64,000 nucleotides of DNA from Rhizobium sp. Root1203 (lineage in GTDB: Bacteria > Pseudomonadota > Alphaproteobacteria > Rhizobiales > Rhizobiaceae): contig NZ_LMCW01000056.1 of the NCBI RefSeq assembly GCF_001424945.1, forward strand, positions 1 through 64,000. The letters are read 5' to 3'. The translations under genes were made by a program, and so were the position numbers. Shown piece after piece: positions 43,169 through 51,904 of the stretch. Positions within the stretch are counted from its first letter, which is position 1. The number at the start of each line of letters is the position of its first letter. Under the pieces are notes generated by a model, which saw nothing but the letters and a program-made list of their open reading frames with translations, searched no databases and was not told the DNA's origin.

Positions 43169-44476
43169 CTACTCCTCCCTGAACGCCCGGGCGGCCTGAT
43201 CCATGAACGGCTTTGCGAGGTAGCCAAGGGCGGTTCGCTCGCCCGTTTCAATGAACGCTTCGACGGGCATGCCAGCGAGAGGCACCAATTTTCCAAGCCG
43301 GCGCCATTCTGTCCCCGACACACGAATACGGACACCGTAATAGCTTTGGCCGGTGCGTTGATCGGCTGTAAGATCCGCTGTCACACTGGCGACGCGGCCA
43401 GTTAGTTCGGATGTCGTGCGCTGATTAAAGGCAGACAGCCGAAGCGTCACGTTTTGCCCCACGATCACCTGGTCGATGTCCTGGGGCGACAGTCTCACCT
43501 CCGGGATCAAAGCATCGCCGTCGGGCACGATCTGCATGATCGGTTCGCCGGGCGCAACCACCGCGCCCGTCGCATGAACCGCCAGCTGATGGACCACTCC
43601 CGACTGCGGCGCACGGATGTCGACATGCTTCAATTCATCCTCCGCAGCAACAAGGCGCTCCGAATATTCTCCGATGTCGCCTTGAGCCTGTCGCAACTGT
43701 TCCGAAACTTCGCTGCGTCGATCATCACCCAACTGAATGATCTGCAACTCGGTCTCGGCAATCTTTCCCCTCACTTCGGCCGCTGACGCGACCAACCTGC
43801 CGAGCTCTCCTCTCAGGTCGGCTGCGTCGCGCTGGAGCGCGTAAACGCGGGTAGCGGGAATGATGCCTTGTCTGAGGAGCGGCTGAAGACTTGAAAGCTC
43901 CCGGCCGATGATCTCGATCGCCTCGCCCTTGCCTTTCTGTTGCGATATCAAACCCTGGGCTTCCTGACCGAGCTGCCGCACTCGCTCCTTGAGTTGTGCC
44001 TCGCGGCCCTTCTGTGAAGATCGGCGGTCGTCAAACAGTCTGCGTTCCCCGTCCACGAGCGCGGCCCGCTCATCGGTGTCTGCTCGGCTTACCACCTCAG
44101 GAAATTCGACGGTCTCAAGGCCATCGCGTTCAGCCGTCAGCCGTGCAGTTCGCGCCGCAAGCTGTCTCAGTCTCCGAGAGACGATCGCAAGTGTTGCCCG
44201 GGTCTGGGTGTCGTCGAGATGGACCAGAACCTGTCCAGGTTCGACGCGGTCGCCATTGAGGACGAAGACATGATCAACGGTGCCGCCTTTTTGATGTTGA
44301 ACCGGCTTTACGTAACTGTCGACGACGAGTGTGCCTGTGGCGATCACCGCGCCGTTCAGACGGATTGTCGCAGCGAGACTGCCGAGAACGCCAACCAGAA
44401 CCACGATGACGGACAGGGCAAGCAATGTCAGGCGCCGAATTGCGCGTTCGGCCGGAAGGAAAGCTCTATCCGTCAT
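43169..44476 (-). CDS. prsE: Type I secretion membrane-fusion protein (HlyD/PrsE-like)
   Basis: The 435-residue protein has one N-terminal membrane segment (about residues 15-40), the HlyD hallmark VKPVQHQKGGTVDHVFVLNG, a long periplasmic helical hairpin (about 90-290) and a C-terminal barrel segment ending in GMPVEAFIETGERTALGYLA. It links the inner membrane ABC transporter to an outer membrane TolC-like channel, which is not in this window. The start overlaps the ABC gene stop by four bases. It is followed by the glycanase gene, the presumed export cargo. Confidence 0.92.
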   Translation of the reverse strand: MTDRAFLPAERAIRRLTLLALSVIVVLVGVLGSLAATIRLNGAVIATGTLVVDSYVKPVQHQKGGTVDHVFVLNGDRVEPGQVLVHLDDTQTRATLAIVSRRLRQLAARTARLTAERDGLETVEFPEVVSRADTDERAALVDGERRLFDDRRSSQKGREAQLKERVRQLGQEAQGLISQQKGKGEAIEIIGRELSSLQPLLRQGIIPATRVYALQRDAADLRGELGRLVASAAEVRGKIAETELQIIQLGDDRRSEVSEQLRQAQGDIGEYSERLVAAEDELKHVDIRAPQSGVVHQLAVHATGAVVAPGEPIMQIVPDGDALIPEVRLSPQDIDQVIVGQNVTLRLSAFNQRTTSELTGRVASVTADLTADQRTGQSYYGVRIRVSGTEWRRLGKLVPLAGMPVEAFIETGERTALGYLAKPFMDQAARAFREE

Positions 44477-46260
44477 TGCGCGGCCGCTCCCTCGCTGCGA
44501 GAACGAAGGCGAGCGGAGAAGGACACCGGTGTGGATGCCGAGGCGGCCTGATTGAGAAAATCCTCCTTGGGGCCAAAGGCCTGTACCTGGCCGTTTGCAA
44601 GGACCATTACCTTGCCGACGCTCGCCAGGGCGCTTGGTCGGTGAGCAACGACGATTGCAATGCCACCCCGCTTGCTGACGCCTTGGATCGCGCGTGCGAG
44701 TGCGGCGTCCCCTTCGGCGTCGAGATTGGCATTGGGTTCGTCCAGAACAACTATAAAGGGCTCGCCGTAGAGCGCCCGCGCAAGCGCAACCCGTTGTCTC
44801 TGACCGGCAGACAATGCCGCTCCTTGGTCGCCGACCCGCGTATCGAAACCATCGGGAAACCGTACAACCATGTCGTATATGCCCGCCGCACGAGCCGCAG
44901 CGATGACCTTATCCGGCAAAGCCGAACGGTCAAAACGCGCAATGTTCTCGGCAATCGAGCCATCGAACAGGCCGATCTCCTGAGGAAGATAGCCGATATG
45001 CCTGCCGAGTTCCTCGCGATCCCATTGCGAAAGGCTCGCGCCGTCGAGGCGGATGGCGCCTGCAACGGGAGTCCAAAGTCCGACAAGCCCTCGTGCAAGC
45101 GAGGACTTTCCGGATGCGCTTGGACCAATCACGCCAATCGCTTCTCCAGCTTTGATGTCGAATGATACACCGCGGACGATCGGGGCCGTTGATCCCGGTG
45201 CGGCAAGATGAAGGTTCTCCACCCTGAGGTCCACAGTTGGGCTCGCAAGGCGAACCTCCGGCTTGTCCTCGTTGGTCATCTCCCCAAGCCTGATGAGGCG
45301 CGCCCAGCTCTGGCGTGCCGCAGCAAATCCTCGCCAATGCCCGATCGCAAGTTCCACCGGGGCGAGTGCGCGGCTGACCAGGATGGAACTGGCAATCATG
45401 ATGCCTCCTGTCGCCTCCTGGCGGATGACGAGCGCGGCGCCAACGGCCAATACACCGGATTGCAGCATCAGCCGGACGATGCGAGACAAGGTCGCAAGCG
45501 CAGCAGTGATGCTCGTTGCACGCAGGTGGTTTTGCCGATAGCGCGCATTGATCTCGGCCCAGCGATCACCCAGCCGGTGCTCAAATCCCATCGAGGCGAC
45601 CGCTTCGGCGTTGCGCTTCGTCGCCTCTGCCAGTGCCATACGCTCGATGCCGATTTCGGCAGCTTGTCGCGTCGGCTCCCTCGACTGTATGTCGGCGAGT
45701 ACCGTCAGCGCAACCAGGAGCAACGCGCCCGTGAGCGCTGTGATCCCTATCCAGACATGGAACGAGAAGCAAAGACCAAGATAGAAGGGCATCCAGGGGA
45801 GATCGAAGAGTGCTGTCGGGCCCGGACCGGAGAGAAAGGCTCGCGCCGTGTCGATATCCCGCAGCGGCTGGAGGCCGTTCTCGGGTGTCTGCTTTCGCGA
45901 CGGACCTGCGGCGAATGATCGGAAAACCATTTGACTGAAGCGCTCGTCAACGGATTGGCCAATGCGCGCAAGAAGCAGGGCACGGATGAGCTCAAGCACG
46001 CCCTGAAAGGCGAACAGCGTCGCGGTAATGATGATCAATCCGACAAGTGTCGGCAAGCTGCGGGCGGGAATGACCCTATCGTAGACCTGCAGCATAAAAA
46101 AAGAGCCCGTGAGCACGAGGACGTTGACGAAGGCGCTCGTCAATGCGACGCCCAAAAGAGCGCTCTGCAAGGACGAAACGGCTGCAAACAGAAAGGGGCG
46201 GGAGCGGGGTGGCTGCGACAGGGACAACGTGCCTCTCGGTAGGTCGTGTCGGGTGTACAT
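44473..46260 (-). CDS. prsD: Type I secretion ABC transporter (PrsD-like)
   Basis: From this start the 595-residue protein has five to six membrane segments in its first half and an ATPase domain with Walker A GPSASGKSS, signature LSAGQRQRVALARAL and Walker B VVLDEPNANLD. It belongs to the HlyB/PrsD-type exporter group without an N-terminal peptidase domain, suiting substrates with C-terminal signals such as RTX proteins. The frame is open to 46389, but that stretch lacks family residues; the start is uncertain. It heads an operon with the membrane-fusion and glycanase genes. Confidence 0.92.
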   Translation of the reverse strand: MYTRHDLPRGTLSLSQPPRSRPFLFAAVSSLQSALLGVALTSAFVNVLVLTGSFFMLQVYDRVIPARSLPTLVGLIIITATLFAFQGVLELIRALLLARIGQSVDERFSQMVFRSFAAGPSRKQTPENGLQPLRDIDTARAFLSGPGPTALFDLPWMPFYLGLCFSFHVWIGITALTGALLLVALTVLADIQSREPTRQAAEIGIERMALAEATKRNAEAVASMGFEHRLGDRWAEINARYRQNHLRATSITAALATLSRIVRLMLQSGVLAVGAALVIRQEATGGIMIASSILVSRALAPVELAIGHWRGFAAARQSWARLIRLGEMTNEDKPEVRLASPTVDLRVENLHLAAPGSTAPIVRGVSFDIKAGEAIGVIGPSASGKSSLARGLVGLWTPVAGAIRLDGASLSQWDREELGRHIGYLPQEIGLFDGSIAENIARFDRSALPDKVIAAARAAGIYDMVVRFPDGFDTRVGDQGAALSAGQRQRVALARALYGEPFIVVLDEPNANLDAEGDAALARAIQGVSKRGGIAIVVAHRPSALASVGKVMVLANGQVQAFGPKEDFLNQAASASTPVSFSARLRSRSEGAAAQ

Positions 46261-46564
46261 AGAATGGACTAGATCATTGCTGCCGGCCAACCGGTTCAGC
46301 GGATTACTTGACGTTGTACCGGCCTCATGTGTTTTCAGCACTAACAAACGCTGACCGCCGCTCCATCGAACCGTACCACCTTGGAGCATGATGGCGCCGG
46401 ACGCCGTGATCGAGCGCAGCTCCTTAAGGGCGGTGCTGTCGCGCGGCTACTCGGTCTTCCAGCGTCTGTCTTGCGGGTCGGGTCGTGCCAGAAAGTGCAT
46501 TGTCTTGACCAAAGGGGAAATGATAGATGCCTCGGCCGAACGGTCAGGAGAGAGAGCGAGCGAT

Positions 46565-47416
46565 ATGGATGCTTCCGGCTTGGAGATACGCCACGATGGC
46601 CATTCTATCCGACTGAAATGGCATCGGCTGCGCCGCCAGATGCGTGACCCGCTGTTTTCGCGGGAGGTTATGACGGCAGGTTTCGAGGATGGTGCATCGA
46701 TGGAGCTCGATCTGCGCGTGCGCGCAGACGGGGGTTTCGTCGTGCTGCACGATGCCGAGCTTGAAGGCGAGACGACCGGAAGCGGGGCGATCGCATCGAC
46801 AACGATCAAGGATTTGCTCCCACTGCGGATGCAACAGGGCGAGCGCGCCCTCATCCTGAGCGAAAACCTTGCGGCCATGATGCAGAAGGCACATCCGAAA
46901 GCTCTGCTGCAGTTCGACATGAAGGACGATTATGCAACGATCGGCGAGAGGGGTATTGCGCATCTCACGGCGTATTTCAGCAACGCGGCCGCGTCGATCA
47001 TCGTCAGCGGCGCATGCCTCGACCTCATCGTTGCGGTCAAGGAGCGCCTGCCCCATTTGAAACGAGGCATCGATCCGACCGAAAAATTGGTCGACATCTA
47101 CCGGCATGACGGGCTGGCTGCCGTCGAGCGCAACCTGCTCGCCGACCTGCGCGGACCCACGGAGCCGGACACGGTCTATCTTCACTGGCCGCTTATTCTG
47201 CGCGCCAAGCGGGACGGTCTCGACATGATCGGCCTCTGCCATGCCGAAGGGCGGCTCGTCGATGCCTGGACTTTCACGTTGAAGAACCCCGACACCGGCT
47301 TCGATGATGAGGAGTGGGTGAATTTCTCGGCATTGATGGCGTTGAAACCCGATCAGGTCACCACCGACGAGGCGCCGGCGACCGAGCGTGCCTGGACAAA
47401 GCGTGTCGCGGGCTGA
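46565..47416 (+). CDS. Glycerophosphodiester phosphodiesterase-like protein
   Basis: From ATG 46565 the protein is about 283 residues. It has the GDPD-fold residues in order: KWHRLRR (the HR pair), SMELDLRVRADG (E and D) and FVVLHDAELEGETTG (HD). The canonical HRG is changed to HRL here, so catalytic competence is uncertain. No signal peptide is apparent. The frame is open further back (ATGs at 46520 and 46388), and the start is uncertain. Its stop abuts the stop of an inositol-monophosphatase-like gene on the other strand within an 18-base palindrome. It may act on the same substrate class as the transport operon opposite. Confidence 0.75.
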   Translation: MDASGLEIRHDGHSIRLKWHRLRRQMRDPLFSREVMTAGFEDGASMELDLRVRADGGFVVLHDAELEGETTGSGAIASTTIKDLLPLRMQQGERALILSENLAAMMQKAHPKALLQFDMKDDYATIGERGIAHLTAYFSNAAASIIVSGACLDLIVAVKERLPHLKRGIDPTEKLVDIYRHDGLAAVERNLLADLRGPTEPDTVYLHWPLILRAKRDGLDMIGLCHAEGRLVDAWTFTLKNPDTGFDDEEWVNFSALMALKPDQVTTDEAPATERAWTKRVAG

Positions 47417-47425
47417 TCAGCCCGC
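47408..47425. terminator. Perfect 18-base palindrome covering two convergent stop codons
   Basis: GCGGGCTGATCAGCCCGC is self-complementary. The TGA at 47414-47416 ends the plus-strand diesterase, and the complementary TGA at 47417-47419 ends the minus-strand phosphatase, so no base separates the two genes. It may form a cruciform or hairpin acting on both transcripts. No T-run follows. Confidence 0.6.
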
Positions 47426-48241
47426 CGTCGGCTTCAGGCCTTCTATCTCGAGGATGAATTCGAATTCCTGGGCAAGGGCCGGCGAATAGGCAATGACAGG
47501 ACCACCATCGGACAGGAGCGTCGGGAGAGCGGGCATAGCGACGTCTGCGCCCGCCTCGCGGGCGATCAGCGCACCCGCCAGCATATCCCACGCATTCAGA
47601 TGCCGCTCGTAATAGAGATCGGCTGCGCCCTCGGCGACGCGCACGAGGTCGATCGCTGCCGCGCCCATGCGGCGGTAGTCCATGCCGCGCTCATGAAGGC
47701 GGCGGGAGACTGACAGATGCTCGTCGAAGCTTGTCTTGCGCGAATGGCCAAGGATGCACATCGCATTGGCCGGATCGCTCGTCAGCGCAGCATGAACGGC
47801 TACGCCTTCTCTGAAAGCCCCTTTCCCGTGCACTGCCGAGACGACCGAATCCTTGGCGGCGTCGTACACCACGCCGATTTCCAGGCGGCCCTCCGCGCAG
47901 AAGGCGATTGAAACGCCCCAGTGGGAGAACCCGCGGATGTAATTCGTCGTGCCGTCGATTGGATCGACGACCCAGCTTCCTGCGTCGCCAGGGCTGCCGC
48001 CCGACTCCTCCCCCATGAAGGTGTCTTGCGGAAACAGGGAAAGTAGTCCGTCGCGGATGGTCTGCTCGGCATTGCGGTCGGCCACAGTTACAAAATCCTG
48101 CAAGCCTTTGTTCTCGACCTTCAACCCCCAACCCATGTCCGCGCGGAAGCGAGCCGCCTCGCGGCCAACGCGGCGGGCGATCTCGATCGCGGCCGCGGCG
48201 CGGATATCGATGGCAGTGGCATCGAGTGGAGAGCTCATCAT
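47417..48241 (-). CDS. Inositol-monophosphatase-family phosphatase
   Basis: The 274-residue protein has the metal-dependent phosphatase motifs of the IMPase family: GEESGGSPGDAGSW then VVDPIDGTTNYIRGF (about residues 70-98), and NAWDMLAGALIAREAGAD near residue 220. It would dephosphorylate inositol-phosphate, a sugar phosphate or a similar ester in the cytoplasm. ATG 48241 overlaps the LacI stop by four bases. It is the last gene of the transport operon, and with the diesterase upstream it suggests stepwise breakdown of an imported phosphodiester, an inference. Confidence 0.88.
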   Translation of the reverse strand: MMSSPLDATAIDIRAAAAIEIARRVGREAARFRADMGWGLKVENKGLQDFVTVADRNAEQTIRDGLLSLFPQDTFMGEESGGSPGDAGSWVVDPIDGTTNYIRGFSHWGVSIAFCAEGRLEIGVVYDAAKDSVVSAVHGKGAFREGVAVHAALTSDPANAMCILGHSRKTSFDEHLSVSRRLHERGMDYRRMGAAAIDLVRVAEGAADLYYERHLNAWDMLAGALIAREAGADVAMPALPTLLSDGGPVIAYSPALAQEFEFILEIEGLKPTAG

Positions 48242-49257
48242 GCGGTCCTTCTCTTGATCAGTGATACGGGCGTGAATTCCACACGCGCCGTCATGTCTGG
48301 CTCTGCCATCCGGCTGATCAAGAGGTCGATCGTCTGTTCGGCCTGGATGTCGCAAGGCTGGCGAATGGTGGTGAGTTCGTAGGCGGCCCAGCTTGCCTGC
48401 GGGATGTCGTCATGGCCGATGACGCGGATAGCATGCCCGTCTTCGCGACGGCGGGAGGACATCAGTCTGTCGACGACGCCGCAGGCCGTGTAATCGTTGG
48501 CGCAGAACACGCCGTCGATCTCCATCGGGGAAAGTTTGGACGCGATCTCATAGCCAGATGGATAGTCGTTCACGGCAATGGTGAGCAATTGCACTTCGAC
48601 ACCGCGCTGACGGCAGCGACCGAGGAAGGCATCGCCGCGGCGACGTGCAGTATAGGAGACGGAGGGTGCTGCGATCACGGCGAGGCGCCCGGCGCCTGAA
48701 TCGATCAGGTGATCGGCGGCCAGATGTCCCGCAGTGCGGTCATCGGAAACGATGCGGTCGACAAATGGAATGTCGTCGCCCTTGTTGATCAACACGATCG
48801 GTACGCCGTCGGCTGCACACTGCTCGCAGATTTCAGTCGGCGGAGCGTCCGATGTGACGATAACTCCCGACACGGCATAATGGAGCAACTGCCCGATGAC
48901 GGCCGAGGTATCCGCCTCCTTCGAGGTCGGCAGCAGGATCGGGCGGAAATTGCGGGAAATGAGCGCGCGCGCCAGATGCTCGATCTGAAGCGTGCGAAAC
49001 GGGTTGTCCAGCCCCGCCGCAACGACCCCGACAAGGTCAGAGCGCTTGTTTGTCAGGCTGCGAGCCAGATAGTTGACGCGGTAGCCCAGTTCCTTGGCGG
49101 CCTGATGGACCTTTTCGCGTGTTTTCGGCGAGACGCTCGCATCGGGCGTGAAAGCGCGCGAAACAGCAGCCCGCGAGACGCCCGCCACGCGCGCCACATC
49201 GAACGAGGTTACTCTGCGCGGTCCCTTATCCTTGTCTGCCAAGATTTCGTTCCCCAC
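48238..49257 (-). CDS. LacI-family transcriptional regulator
   Basis: The protein (about 339 residues from GTG 49257; TTG 49242 gives a shorter product with a better ribosome site) has the LacI helix-turn-helix TSFDVARVAGVSRAAVSRAF (about residues 18-37), the YRVNYLARSL hinge and the periplasmic-binding-like ligand domain. It is the sixth gene of the transport operon, so it may be autoregulated together with it. A LacI-like palindrome lies upstream of the operon at 54744. Its beginning overlaps the diesterase gene by 32 bases. Confidence 0.92.
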   Translation of the reverse strand: MGNEILADKDKGPRRVTSFDVARVAGVSRAAVSRAFTPDASVSPKTREKVHQAAKELGYRVNYLARSLTNKRSDLVGVVAAGLDNPFRTLQIEHLARALISRNFRPILLPTSKEADTSAVIGQLLHYAVSGVIVTSDAPPTEICEQCAADGVPIVLINKGDDIPFVDRIVSDDRTAGHLAADHLIDSGAGRLAVIAAPSVSYTARRRGDAFLGRCRQRGVEVQLLTIAVNDYPSGYEIASKLSPMEIDGVFCANDYTACGVVDRLMSSRRREDGHAIRVIGHDDIPQASWAAYELTTIRQPCDIQAEQTIDLLISRMAEPDMTARVEFTPVSLIKRRTA

Positions 49258-50005
49258 CCGAGGCCGTGCGCATCATGTCCGGCAGGTCCGTGCAGATGCC
49301 GAGTACCGGCAGTTTCATCATGTCGTCGAGGATCGACCGTCGTTCCTCGTGCCACAAGACGATCTCGCGCCCTTCCGCAAAGGCGCGGTCCATCAGGGCC
49401 GGGGCGACCAGATCCTGTGGCCGGTCGCCGCCGCGTTCCCAGCAAAGGTGCAGGATATCTGCATGCGCCTCGTCGCCCAAGACGTGCGGATCCTGGTCGA
49501 CGCGGACCAGTACCGAGAGCGGATAGTCGCAGCCTGCCGCGCGGAGCTCGCGGATCTGCGCCGTATCGAAGGAGCCGAGGCAGGCAAAGCGCTGGTCTTG
49601 CTCCTGTAGGTGCCGCCAGCATCCAAGTCCGCTTCCCGGTGCCTTCAGCTCGACATAGAGCCCCGTGCCTGTCTCGCGTCCCAGGGCCGCGACCGCCTCG
49701 AACGTTGGTACCTCCACGCCGTCCAATCCAGCAAGCTCTGCCGCAGTCATCTCCGAGATGTGGCGGTCCACGCCGAAGACACGCTCGAGATGATCGTCAT
49801 GGCAGACGACGACAACGCCGTCCTTCGTCATCTGCGTGTCGAGCTCCCACATTTCGGCGCCGAGTTCCGTCGCCAGGCGAAAGGCGGCGAGTGTGTTTTC
49901 ACGCATACGGCCGCTGGCGCCTCGATGGCCAATACAGAAGGGAATTTGGCCTTTGCCTACCGGCCAGCCATGGCGCTCGAGGAAGGCCGTGAAGTCGTGT
50001 TTCAT
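49226..50005 (-). CDS. Glycerophosphodiester phosphodiesterase (cytoplasmic)
   Basis: The 259-residue protein shows a full GDPD active site: IGHRGASGRMRENT (HRG and E), MWELDTQMTKDG (E-x-D) and VVVVCHDDHLERV (HD). No signal peptide is present. The family hydrolyses glycerophosphodiesters to glycerol 3-phosphate and an alcohol. It starts one base into the ATPase stop (TGATG) and is therefore translationally coupled to the transporter, as in ugp operons. Its substrate may instead be another phosphodiester, given the IMPase-like phosphatase at the end of the operon. Confidence 0.92.
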   Translation of the reverse strand: MKHDFTAFLERHGWPVGKGQIPFCIGHRGASGRMRENTLAAFRLATELGAEMWELDTQMTKDGVVVVCHDDHLERVFGVDRHISEMTAAELAGLDGVEVPTFEAVAALGRETGTGLYVELKAPGSGLGCWRHLQEQDQRFACLGSFDTAQIRELRAAGCDYPLSVLVRVDQDPHVLGDEAHADILHLCWERGGDRPQDLVAPALMDRAFAEGREIVLWHEERRSILDDMMKLPVLGICTDLPDMMRTASGGERNLGRQG

Positions 50006-51060
50006 CAGAGCCTCCGTCCTTGTTCATCAAATACCAACACACTTCGGCTGTCGATGGCCCATGTCACCTCCTCACCGATCCGGATGTCTTGGCGGGCCGG
50101 CTGGATAGACCGCAGCAATGCGCCGTCGGTAAGACGCACGTCATAGAGGTTCTCGCGACCCTGGGTCTCTGCGAAGTTTATGGTGCCGGTCACGTGCACA
50201 TCGCCTGTCGGACTGTAGTGTTCCGGTCGTACGCCGAGCAGCAGTTTTGTACCTTCGCCTGGATTGACCGAGACGGGCAACGGAACCTCGATTCGACTAC
50301 CGGGAATGCAGAAGGCACCTTTTGACGCCACCCCGTGCAGGAAGGTGATCGGCGGACTACCAAGAAAGCCGGCGACGAAGGCGGTACGCGGGTCGCTGTA
50401 CATTTTCGCCGGCGTCGCGATCTGCACGATCTCGCCATCCTTCATGATGGCAATGCGGTCACACATGCTCATGGCCTCCACCTGGTCGTGGGTCACCAGA
50501 ATGGCGGTGATGCCTGTCTCACGCTGGATGCGGCGGATTTCGGATCGCATCTCCAGCCTGAGTTTCGCGTCGAGGTTGGCGAGCGGCTCATCGAGAAGCA
50601 GGACGTCAGGCTTCCGGATGAGTGCGCGGGCGAGCGCCACGCGTTGCTGTTGCCCCCCGGAAAGCTCGGAGGGGCGGCGGCGCAGGAGATTATCGATCTG
50701 GACGAGCCCAGCGATGTGGTCGACTTCCTTGTTGATCTCCGCGGAGGCCATTCCCTTGACCTTCAGTGGAAAGCCGATGTTTTCGGCCACCGTCATGTGG
50801 GGATAGAGCGCATAGGACTGGAAGACGACGCCGACATTGCGCGCCTGGCTCGGTAGATCAGTCACGTCACGGTCGCCAAAAAGAATGCGACCTCCGGTCG
50901 GACGATGGATACCGCAGACGGCAAAAAGTGTCGTCGATTTGCCGCAACCCGAAGGGCCAAGGAGCGCCAGCATCTCGCCATGCGCCACTTCGAGGTTCAT
51001 GTTCTCGATCACCTTCGTGGAACCAAAGCTCTTCGAGAAATTGTCGAGGAGGATACGCAT
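50005..51060 (-). CDS. ABC transporter ATPase, MalK/UgpC type
   Basis: The 351-residue protein has Walker A GPSGCGKST, signature LSGGQQQRVALARAL, Walker B LLLDEPLANLD and a C-terminal TOBE region (about residues 240-345) typical of MalK/UgpC. It energises the two permeases encoded upstream in the operon. Start and stop each overlap the neighbouring gene by one base (TGATG). The TOBE domain may serve a regulatory role as in MalK, which is not testable here. Confidence 0.94.
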   Translation of the reverse strand: MRILLDNFSKSFGSTKVIENMNLEVAHGEMLALLGPSGCGKSTTLFAVCGIHRPTGGRILFGDRDVTDLPSQARNVGVVFQSYALYPHMTVAENIGFPLKVKGMASAEINKEVDHIAGLVQIDNLLRRRPSELSGGQQQRVALARALIRKPDVLLLDEPLANLDAKLRLEMRSEIRRIQRETGITAILVTHDQVEAMSMCDRIAIMKDGEIVQIATPAKMYSDPRTAFVAGFLGSPPITFLHGVASKGAFCIPGSRIEVPLPVSVNPGEGTKLLLGVRPEHYSPTGDVHVTGTINFAETQGRENLYDVRLTDGALLRSIQPARQDIRIGEEVTWAIDSRSVLVFDEQGRRL

Positions 51061-51902
51061 CAGCCTTTGCTCCCGCCGCCGTAGATATTCATCAGGTATT
51101 TGTGGAAGAAAACGTAAAGCAGCAGGACGGGCATGACATAGAACACGCCCACCGCCTTGAAGGTGCCGAAACTGAAGTTATTGTCGTCGGCGATCAGCCC
51201 CGAGAGATAGACCGAGAGAACCTGTACCTGCCCACCTGGCGCGAGCACCTGCGGAAGGATGAATTCGCCCCAGCTTGACAGGAAGGAGAAGAGCGCCAAA
51301 GCCATGATCGCCGGACGCACCTGGGGCAACACGAGGCTGCGCCAGACGCGGAAGCGCGAGGCCCCGTCGACGACGCCGGCCATTTCGATCTCCCAGGGAA
51401 CGGCATCATAGAAGCCTTTCATCAGCCAGGTACCGAGGGGCAGGTCGATCGCGGCCTTCACGAGGATGACGCCGATGAGAGAATTATAGAGGCCGACCAT
51501 CTGAAGCACGATGAAAATTGCAATGATGAGCGTCACCGACGGGAAGGCATGCAGCACCATGATGCCGGCAAGGAAGAAGCCGCGCGCGGGCACATTCAAC
51601 CGCGAGAGGACGTATCCGGCCATCGACGAGACGAGGAGCACGACCGTTGTGGTGCTTGCCGTGAAGATCAGCGTGTTCAGCGTCACAAGCCAGATGTTCG
51701 GCCTTCCGGGCGGTGTCTGCCAAAGGAAGGACCAATGGCGAAACGTGATCGCATCTGGGATAAGCGAAGCAGGCTGCTTGTCGGTGATCGTGTCTATGAA
51801 GAGATAGATATACATCAGCACCAGCGGAAGACTGACGATCGTCAGCGCCAGGATCACCGGCCATGTGCGATAATTTGCAGACGGTCGCGATTTCTCCGCC
51901 AT
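51060..51902 (-). CDS. ABC transporter permease, MalG/UgpE type
   Basis: The 280-residue protein has six membrane segments and the coupling loop AVPWEIEMAGVVDGASRFRV near residue 170, as in MalG. It pairs with the larger permease encoded 2 bases upstream (51905-53206). It overlaps the ATPase start by one base, indicating tight co-translation. Confidence 0.93.
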   Translation of the reverse strand: MAEKSRPSANYRTWPVILALTIVSLPLVLMYIYLFIDTITDKQPASLIPDAITFRHWSFLWQTPPGRPNIWLVTLNTLIFTASTTTVVLLVSSMAGYVLSRLNVPARGFFLAGIMVLHAFPSVTLIIAIFIVLQMVGLYNSLIGVILVKAAIDLPLGTWLMKGFYDAVPWEIEMAGVVDGASRFRVWRSLVLPQVRPAIMALALFSFLSSWGEFILPQVLAPGGQVQVLSVYLSGLIADDNNFSFGTFKAVGVFYVMPVLLLYVFFHKYLMNIYGGGSKG

Positions 51903-51904
51903 GT

